Shown piece after piece: positions 48,791 to 59,000 of a stretch of 64,000 nucleotides of DNA. The position numbers and the translations under genes were made by a program. The stretch is from Chondrilla cf. caribensis (lineage: Eukaryota > Porifera > Demospongiae > Chondrillida > Chondrillidae). Position 1 is the stretch's first letter, and every line of letters starts with the position of its first letter. Where the stretch lies: contig OZ026561.1 of NCBI GenBank assembly GCA_964020155.1, positions 1,985,547-2,049,546 on the forward strand, read 5' to 3'. The notes below the pieces were generated by a model. That model did no database searches, had not been told where the DNA came from, and was given only the letters and a program-made list of their open reading frames with translations.

Positions 48791-49223
48791 ATCTCTCCTC
48801 TGGTATACATTAGGATCACAATCCATATGGCTTCATCATTGCTAAGGATTAGCCAGTTTTTCTGAGGTTTCCTGGAGGTTGACATCCTCACCACAGTGAG
48901 TCACTGTGGTGAGATTGAGCACGTCATATCCCAATTTCATATTCCTTTTTATACTTAATTACCCAGCTAAACAGCAAAGCAAGTAATCCTAGTAGTTGAA
49001 TCACCATTAATCTCTCCCCTGGTATACATTACAATCACAATGTCTATGGCTTCATCATTGCTATGAATTTGCCATGCAGTTGTTTTTTAAGTTTGTCTGA
49101 GGGTTGAAATCCTCACCAGAGTGAGTACTGTAGTGAGATTGAGTGTCATATCCTAATTTCATATTCTTTTTAATATGTGCCCAGCTAACAAGCAAAACAA
49201 ATAATCCTAGTAGTTAAATCACC
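48791..49223. repeat. Two-copy tandem repeat of ~215 bp
   Basis: Units start AATCTCTCCTCTGGTATACA (about 48790) and AATCTCTCCCCTGGTATACA (about 49009) and both end near AATCCTAGTAGTT...AATCACCAT. The first unit contains a perfect palindrome, CTCACCACAGTGA-G-TCACTGTGGTGAG (48887-48913), which is degenerate in the second. Confidence 0.88.
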
Positions 49224-49830
49224 ATGTGTTTGTACGTATATAGGCTTAGAATATATAATATATCCTTGGCATATTCAATTCTCAACACCTCAACTATACA
49301 GGAGTCACACAGACTGCTAGCCATTCCTTGATGGTGATTTAGTTCCAATGTTGGCTCGTTCATCTTTGAAACACAACACCGTAACACATGTAGTGAAATT
49401 GGAGTTGATGATAAAGAAGCATGAATTTGTCACAAAGCCTGGAATGGTAAGGTAATGGTAAATGTGCAAACATGTCATACCTAAATCTTCAATTCAAATC
49501 TTTTCAGTTTACGTATCTACTCAGATACACTTGTGATTGCTGTTTGTTGCTACATTTCATTCACAGTGGCTACTTCTACAGTCACAGCTCATTTTCTGCA
49601 GGAGGTTGACAAGGAGATGCCATGAAGTCAGCCTATTTCTTGTTGCTATTGCACCACTGCACACCTATTACATTCTAACAAATCCTATAGTGCTACACTG
49701 CTTCTGTTTCATGTATGCATCTTGAATTTCAGCCCAGTATTCTATAATACTATGACAATGATATGTTATAATACATCCTTATCTATGTCATGAATAATAT
49801 AATTAACTACAGCCGGTACAAGACCTAATT

Positions 49831-49948
49831 ATTGTGGCTTCCCTGCTGTTATTGGGTTTCAAATAGGGTATAAATATAGCCTACCAGTCTATTTTGAATA
49901 AGAACAAGAGTTTGAAATCAGAAGAAATCTCAAAGAGTCCTGATCAAT
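49831..49948 (+). promoter_or_regulatory. Gene 3 core promoter and 5' UTR
   Basis: ATTGTGG at 49831, GGGTTTCAAATAGGG, then TATAAAT at 49869-49875, 74 bases before the 5' end of CAATATGAAAC. The block aligns almost base for base with the orphan gene 2 block at 17705-17830 and shares boxes with gene 1. Confidence 0.75.
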
Positions 49949-50012
49949 ATGAAACTTTGTTTCACTTTGCTGTCACTACTTCTTCTGCTGTCTTTCGTCT
50001 TAAAAATTGAAG
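49949..50012 (+). CDS. Gene 3 exon 1, signal peptide
   Basis: ATG followed by KLCFTLLSLLLLLSFVLKIEG: a strongly hydrophobic leucine core typical of a secretory signal. It has the same length (64 bases) and end phase as gene 1 exon 1, with donor GTGAAA. Confidence 0.87.
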
Positions 50013-53000
50013 GTGAAATGTGACGGTGTAGACACGTATTACAGCATCAGTTGTGTAATATCCAATTGTGATCTATTATGCTTCAATCCCTTGTAGGATT
50101 AAACTGTTCATGTCCACATCCCCCCTCCTATGGATACACAACTAGTTGCTCTGAATCTGTCTCTCCGGGGTACATGATTAGTTATTACTGTACTCGTGGA
50201 TATAGTATTGCTGGAAATAAGCATAGAACTTGCGAAGAAAATGGTACCTGGACTGGAATTGACCCAACTTGCAGTGAAGGTACAAATTAATTTGAATAAT
50301 GACATAGTATGTACTTGAATATCCATTCTGCAGGTGTTCTGACCATAGAAAAGTGAAGTAATGTTATCAAGTTTAGAATTTGCAGGGAATTCAACTTTAG
50401 GCATATCTTTTCCTGCTAATGCAAACTACACCTGCTACACAATCTGGGCCCAATGTGTTGTAAGAGGTAGGAGGTAGATGACTACTCATGACTAAATTAT
50501 TGTAACAGTCAAGCAAGTAACTCGAGTTAGCATAGGCTGCCTGTGGTCCTAGAAACTGGAATTGCTTGTGTTGTATATACTTATCATAGTAGGCAGCGTC
50601 TTCATTCTTTATAGTGCATTTGTACATATCTGTAAAAGGAAGTTTCTTCAATAGATATGAAGTGTCAGAAGGTTCAAAGACTTTTCAATCAATGACACTT
50701 AATCTTATGGTAATTGCAAAGAATGTAATAGGCACTGTGCACATACGTATTAGTTTCATTATTGAATATATTGCATTGAAATTTCAAGGTTAACACAATT
50801 TTGTGTGATGTCAAATATCATGCTATTTATGGCAATGAATTTATTAATTAATCGAGTCAAAGTGTACATGTTAAATGCTTAAAACAGCTCCAGTGTGAAT
50901 ATTTGACATACTGACTCGAATGATATGCATTATACAAATTGGAATAAAATCTATGTACTATTGTAATTGTTGATTGGTTATTTTAGGTTGTCCATGTCCC
51001 ACCATACCCAATGGCTACACTTCCTACTGCAATAATTACCGAAGCCAATACAGCAGGATAAGCTACTACTGTAACAGCCCATATCAAGTTGTTGGTAGTA
51101 GATATGGGATTTGTCAGTCTGATGGCTCCTGGTCACCTGGACCTCCGACTTGTGTGAGAGGTTAGTGAGACAAGAAATGACATGATCTTTCACAGTGCTA
51201 AAGTATCCTATTTGCCTATAATATTATGACTGTGCATACGTACTGTAGCAACCCCATGTCAGTGTCCACCTGCTCCAGCTAATGGTAGAAGATCCTCCTG
51301 TTATGGAACAGCCAGAGTTGGTACAAACCTCTATTACTATTGTAACAGTGGGTACATCCGAAAAGGAAGCAGTTATAGAACATGTCTGCTTAATGGCAAT
51401 TGGACTGAAAAACCAATGTGTGAAATAGGTTTGTGCCATGAATATTGCCTGATATGTTCAATGGACCATAATTAGTGTATCATGATCCGTCCTTTTTACG
51501 AATTTGTGCATTTATATACATAGCTCCTCGATGTCAGTGTCCACCTGCTCCAGCTAATGGTAGAACATCCTCATGTTCTGGAACAGCCAGTGTTGGTACA
51601 AACCTTTATTACTATTGTAACAGTGGTTACTACCAAGAAGGAAGTAGTTACCGAACATGTTTGTCTAATGGCAATTGGAGTGATGCACCAACTTGTGAAA
51701 GGGGTTTGTGGAAATTATATATTAACATTATTATGGTATTTTATATAGTATAATATTATATATATCAATTTTGAATTAAAATTATTATTATTATTATATG
51801 TAAATATGCAGTCAAACCATGTCCCTGTCCATCATCACCCACCAATGGCTTCACCAACTGCAATGGATCACATCTTGCTGGTACTGGTAGCAGAGTGACA
51901 TATTCCTGTAACAGTGGTTACACCTTATCAGGAAGTAGCTATAGGACATGTCAGAAGACTGGGAATTGGACTGGAATAGCTCCAATCTGTAATCAAGGTG
52001 AATTATCAGATTAAATAGTAGATGCTGTTGACTAATTATGCTTGATATTCAATTTACAGATTAAGACTTGTTATGTTTACATGTACTTTTTGTTCACCAT
52101 TCCCACTATCATTGTTTATTTTTGTCTTGGCAACTAATTCCAGTAGTTATAAATTAGATAGAGAAGTAGCTAGGACACATGAAATATTGAGTCTAAAAAG
52201 GCCTAAGTTAAACTGTGTATGTTCTACAGTCAATAATGTGTGTTTACCAATTACAATTGATAATTATAGATAATAGGAGTAGTACATTGTCTATTCAACT
52301 TTCTAATGTCCATTCCATTCAATCATAGAGTCACCCTTTACACTTTTACAGAACCACATTCTATTCTGTGACATGAACATCTGCAGCCTAAAAGTAATAA
52401 GTGTACTAGTGAAACAATTATCCCAATTTTCTACAGTGATTTGATAAACACTTCATAAGGTCAACTGTTTATTAAACTTCCATCTGTTTTACATAATATA
52501 TATTGAATATGATTGTATGATAAACAGCTGAAAATTAGCCATTGTCAGAAATTGAAATCTTATACATGGGGTTAAGATTGGATGAACTCTGTACATGTGT
52601 TTGAGTAAAAATTAGAAATTACTGGATAAAATGTCTTGATCATTGCTTTGCCTAAGTCTCGCATTCCATCTTGGCTACAAGCTTGTAAATGCATGACAAC
52701 TTTAACTTATTGAATACACAAGTAATATTGACATCATGCTCACAATGTATTTTTTCTATGTATTTTAGGATGCAAGTGTCCAACTGCTCCAGCCAACGGA
52801 TACACAAGATATTGTACTGATACCGATAGTGTGGGATCTGATGTGAACTACTACTGCAACAGTGGATACACACGTTTTGGTAGTTCTTACAGTACATGTC
52901 TCAGTAGTGGTAATTGGACTGGAACAATACCAACTTGTCAGAAAGGTAAGCACACTACTGTGGGTAAAGTGCACACTCACTTATCAAAGCAAACATTTGG

Positions 53001-56000
53001 TTTACCTTTGGCAAAATGTCTAATTTCCTCTTGTGACTGATGCAGAATATTCAGGTTTTTGAAATTGCATCACAATAGATCGACTATTACATCCAATGTT
53101 TTAACATGCAGATAGCCATATAAATATCCCTTACATGTCTCACATATACCATCTCCAAAATGATGGATTTGTGCTTGAAAATTTTGGTATAATAAATGCA
53201 TGGTTTTACCTATTAGCCTGATAAGTGGGGGACACTGTAATTGTAATACATATCAGTGAAGCTATATATAAGATTAACAACTGCATAAGACTAATATTTA
53301 GTCTAGGTTTTAGTAATAATTTCCCTCTTGCAGGTACCTGCACATGTCCTCCAGCTCCATCTAATGGCCGTATCAGCTATTGTTGGAGGAGTAGAAGTGT
53401 TGGGAGTCTTATTCGCTACTACTGTAACAGTGGGTATAGTGCTGTTGGGAGTACATCTAGAACATGCCAGCGAGGTGGCTATTGGAGTGGAAGTGCTGCC
53501 GTCTGCTTAAGAAGTGAGTTACCAATTATACTTATTTCCATATTAACAATCTCATACATTATGAAGCATGGGTATTTGTTTCAATTAGTAGTGCGGTCCA
53601 CCTTTGATTGCATACTTCATGTGGTACAGTTGTATATTTGTGTTAACATGTAAATGGATAATCAAAATTGATGTACGTAAATGTAAAAACTACAGGGGAA
53701 CTTGAAGGCTTGATTCACAATGGTAATATTGGAACATCAATAGGAGCAGTATATACACTGCATTCAAGTGTAAACATTTCTCAGCCGTACAATGATAACA
53801 ATAATTCATCATTGAAGAATTAAGACGATAAAAGATGGATTAACCTGATAGTCTCTCAAGGCTGAGCTGTTCATTATTAGGTCTTATTTTTATACATCTT
53901 TCAATTTTCTTATAGATACTCATTGTCTATGTCCTTCAAAGCCAGCTAACGGAACCATACTGTCCAACTGTTCTGGATATCAGTCCTTTGGCTCCAATTT
54001 ATACTTTTCCTGTGATCCTGGCTTTTACCAGTCTAGTGGTGATACCACCAGAAGGTGTTCACCTGGTGGGATGTGGAGTGGAAGTGATCTAGTGTGTGAG
54101 AAAGGTCAGGTGACAACATTGATATTTGAAGTGAATATATTATGATATGTGCATAATAATAGTAATTAGGATCATTGCATGCTTTGCTCTTGGTATCCCA
54201 CACAAAAGATCCTCGTGTTCCTTACTAAAGATGATATGATATCAAGCATCAACTACTTCTTAAACTTTAAGTAGCTTTTAGCAATAATAATTAATCAATT
54301 TTATCCTGGGGATCTCAAAGATGCATAGGATATGTTTCCTTATCAATGTCTTTGATGTCATGATCTATTAAGATAAATACAGTGCCAGCCAAAAGAAACA
54401 GAACGATTGTTCTTAATCAGCAAAATGGCCACCAGTACGTTTAAAGAAATTTTACCTGGATATCATAGTTATGGATATGTATTTCTTAATGTGATGCCAT
54501 AATTGTGCTCTTGGAGTATTATTTCAGGATAATGTGGCTTAGATAATCATCTGTGGTATCCACTGTGGATTGTCTGAAGACGGGAATACATGTGACACAT
54601 CCGAATAATCCATCGATAGGCATAGCGCTTCAAATGCGAAATCGTATTCCTATGTTTGTCTGACCAGCTCTACACTTGGCAATAAAGGTCAAGAAACATA
54701 TTGTAGTCTAGATTCACAATAGGATTGAGATTAGGAGGGTGCTTAAGGTGCTTTGTAACCTCAATGTCTCTGTTCGGAGAACTGAAAAACGAAAGGAAGG
54801 ATGTTTTTTCAGTTCCCCCCCCCCCCTAGTCAACATGCACCAAAAGCCCAATATGCTTTTATTATTGTCTTGTGATTTTCAATGAAGTGTACTAAGCACC
54901 AATTCTTCAACTTCTGCTGTAACAGCTAGTGCAGACTCAAATTGTTGCTAACACTTCAACTAGGGCAAATGGCTTAACACAGATTCACGGCTGAAGAATG
55001 GCAAGGTCTAGCAGTTTTCAGGGAGTTTATAGTTTTCTTAGTTTCTACATAGCTCTAAAATGTGTGTCGGCTTGTAAAAGTGAAGAAATCCAGCTCTATG
55101 AAACTTCGCCATAGCTCCATCGACCCAGGCTAATCGACTAAAGGGTAGGTCAACATTGTCCAGTGCGGAAATCGCAATGAAGCTTGGAAACAAAGATATC
55201 TGAACGAATGTCAAGAGTCATACTATATTTGACTATCCATTGACAAAATAAAGACATGAGCATCCACAGTAACAATTTTAGGCAGAATACTATCCTTCCA
55301 GCATGACATCATTTTTGCAGCAGGTGACAATCATTCCGTTTCATTTGGCCGGCACTGTGTTATGATAATGTTCTCATATGTCATTTACATTGCACAGTAC
55401 AAAATCTGTAATGGTAATAAAAGCATAACATGATGCCCAGATTCACTTAAAGTTATAACTATTCATATTATCAATTACTCTACAGATTCTTCCTGTTCCT
55501 GTCCTCCTGCTCCAACCAACGGATCAAGGAACTGTAGTGGAAGCAATGAAGTTGCTGCTTATAGTCGTTTGTATTATAAGTGTAACAGTGGATATCATGT
55601 TGATGGTGATGAATACAGAACATGCCATCCTAGTGGGAATTGGACTGGAAGTGATCCAGTATGTAGCAAAGGTAATTACTATGATATTGGTTTGCGATTA
55701 ACAGAAGGTCAAAATAGTAATATTATATATCGCCAGTTGTTTTTATACAAATGAACCAATGGTTGTGCCTAAACAGTGTGGTACACAAACATCTACGGAG
55801 ATCTGAGATAATCTTAATGATTCTGGGGAAGGCTAATCTACCAATATTACCTGGATATTATGATATTCAGGTAATAACTAATGTTTATTAGGTTTTTAAA
55901 GAATGAAAATAATGACACTATACTTTTATTTGGTTGATTTGGTAATGAACAAAATTGTTTTCAGTTATTTGGTTTAGATATAGTATTTTCGTATTTCTTC

Positions 56001-59000
56001 ATATGCATTATCAATATTGTAATATTGGTAAGAATTAATGGATACATTATAGAATTGTTATTAATTACTTCTTATTCTTTTGATGTCTGTAGATATTCCA
56101 TGCAATTGTCCACTACCACCGAACAATGGATACACTAGTACCTGCTCAGGTTATGTATCCACTGGATATAAGCTTAGTTATCATTGTAGTAACACCCACA
56201 GATTGGCTGGAGTTCAGAGTAGAACCTGCCAAGGAAATGGTACTTGGACTGGAAGTCGCCCAACGTGCATTAGTTCAGGTAGCTATAGAGTGTCATGTCA
56301 TCAGCAGAAATTTTCACAATTATCAGCTGAAACAACTCTAGCACTTGACTGTGTTATCTTTCATCACACAGGTTGTCCCTGTCCCTCTGCTCCTGAAAAT
56401 GGCTACACTGGGTCTTGCTCAGTGTATGATTCTTATTACAGCTATGTCTATTACTATTGCAACAGTGGCTATACTCTGTATGGAGGTGATTCCCGTCGAA
56501 CCTGTCGATATGATGGTACTTGGTCCGGAATTGCTCCTTCATGTTACATACAAAGTGAGCATTCTAGATTGAATGATAAATAAATGTGGCAATGGAATCA
56601 TAGTACAATGATATTATGTAACATTCAATGATGTTCGGGCCTATTTGTATAATAATCCAAGAACTGAATGTACTGCCTATCAATAACTTCTGCACCATGG
56701 CCATTTTGCTGTTAACGTGTAGGTTCTCAATATTATCGGCATTTATCCTTGCAATTAAACACACAAATTATTCATATTGCAAATGAATACCACACACTGG
56801 AAAGGTTTTATATATTATTGCTGGACTTTTCAGTGATCTCATCATCAACATTCCACACTGCTTATGTAAACATTTGTTTCAAGTACCTTCCACCCAAACA
56901 CTCATACTAACCTATATTAAGTTTCATTACTTACTTGAATTTACTTAATATTATTTTTAATTCCAGAAACTTCATGTCAGTGTCCACCTGCTCCAGCTAA
57001 TGGCAGAACATCCTCATGTTCTGGAACAGCTAGAGCTGGTACAAACCTTTACTACTATTGTGACAGTGGTTACTATCGAGAAGGAAGTAGCTATGCTAGA
57101 TGTCTTCCTTTTGGTAACTGGAGTGAAACCCCTACCTGTCGGAGAAGTGAGATTATCTACTATGATGTATTTTATATTGATGGTTTCTTCAGAGGGGAGA
57201 ATTTTCTTTAATAATGATATAAGCTAGGATGCGAGTGTGGAAAATGGTCAATATGTGCTACTGTTTTCTTCTCTTTCTAGTTGAACCATGTCCCTGTCCT
57301 TCACCACCAACCGATGGCTCTACAAGCTGTAATGAATCCCATCTTGCTGGAACTGGCACCAGAGTGACATACTCCTGTGACAGTGGTTACACCCTATCAG
57401 GAAGTAGCTATAGGACATGTCAGAAGACTGGGAATTGGAGTGGAATGGATCCAACTTGCTTAAATAGTGGGTTTGTATGTGTATAAGTACCTTAATCATC
57501 ACTGAATGCCATTGTACAATATAATTGGCTGGTATTAATGAATGTTATTGCATTAACACAACATCATGACATTATGACTTTGTCCACAGACACATGTAGC
57601 TGTCCACCCTCGCCATCCAATGGATACACTGGTTTCTGCTCTGGAAAAGCTAGCTACAGGAACACTCTCTATTACTACTGTAACAGTGGGTATAGTCGTA
57701 GTGGTAGCTCCTACAGAAGATGTGAACTTGGTGGTTCCTGGTCAGGAACTGCCCCATTGTGTTTGAGAAGTGAGTTGTGTAACTTAGTTTGCATAGAGTG
57801 CAATGTAATTTGGTCTTGGTGATAGTTTCCTCTAAATTATAAGGTGATTGAATAATATTGTATCACATATTGATAATTTGTAAATTTGTGGTGACACATA
57901 ATGCATCATTAAATATAATTGTATTATATTGTTTCTGTGATAACATGTATTTTCATTACATTAGATACATGTCCCTGTCCACCTTCTCCAAGTAATGGAT
58001 ACATAACTAGCTGTAATGGGACAGATCCAGTTGGTTCTTATGTGTACTACTACTGTAACAGTGGATATCTACTGGCAAGTGGAGATAGTCGACGTACATG
58101 TCTGCTTGGAGGGAACTGGACAGGAAGTGAACCAGTTTGTGAGAAAGGTGTGTATGTGTGTGTGCACTTGCAAAATCTTGAATCAATGCAATGACAATTA
58201 ATCTTGGGAATTTATACAAAATTAAATTTTATTACTTGTCCAATTCAAATTGCAGAGATCTGCTCCTGTCCACCAATTCCTGTAAATGGGCTCATCTCTG
58301 GTTGCAATGGTACTGACATTGTTGGAGATACTGTTGAATACTCCTGTAAAAGTGGCTACTACTTGGTGGGTGCTAGTACTAGAACATGTCAAACTGGTGG
58401 TAACTGGACGCTGAGTGCTCCAACCTGTGAAGCAGGTATAGTGGAGATAAATAATATTGAATCTCATAATTTCATATTACTGCACTATTCTCCCAGAAAC
58501 CTCTTGTACCTGTCCTCCTGCCCCGACCAATGGATCAAGGAACTGTAGTGGAAGCAATGAAGTACCTGCTTATAGTCGTTTGTATTATAAGTGTAACAGT
58601 GGATATCATGTTGTTGGTGATGAGTACAGAACATGTCATCCTAGTGGGAATTGGACTGGGAGGGATCCAGTCTGCATCAAAGGTATTATAGCATATAAGT
58701 TGGCATCCTAAATGCTACATAATATATAAATATATATATATTATATATAATATTATTCCCCAGATATTCAGTGTAAATGTCCTCTGCCCCCATCCTATGG
58801 ACACACCAGTACATGCTTGGGTTCTGTATCCACTGGATATAAAGTCACCTACTATTGTGATGGTGGGTACAGTCTAGCTGGTGCCAAGACTAGGACATGT
58901 CAAGGACATGGATCTTGGTCAGAAGGTGACCCAGTTTGTCTTGATGGTGAGATTACTGCATTGAAACTGACTGGAAATCTATTATTAATAAACATGATTT

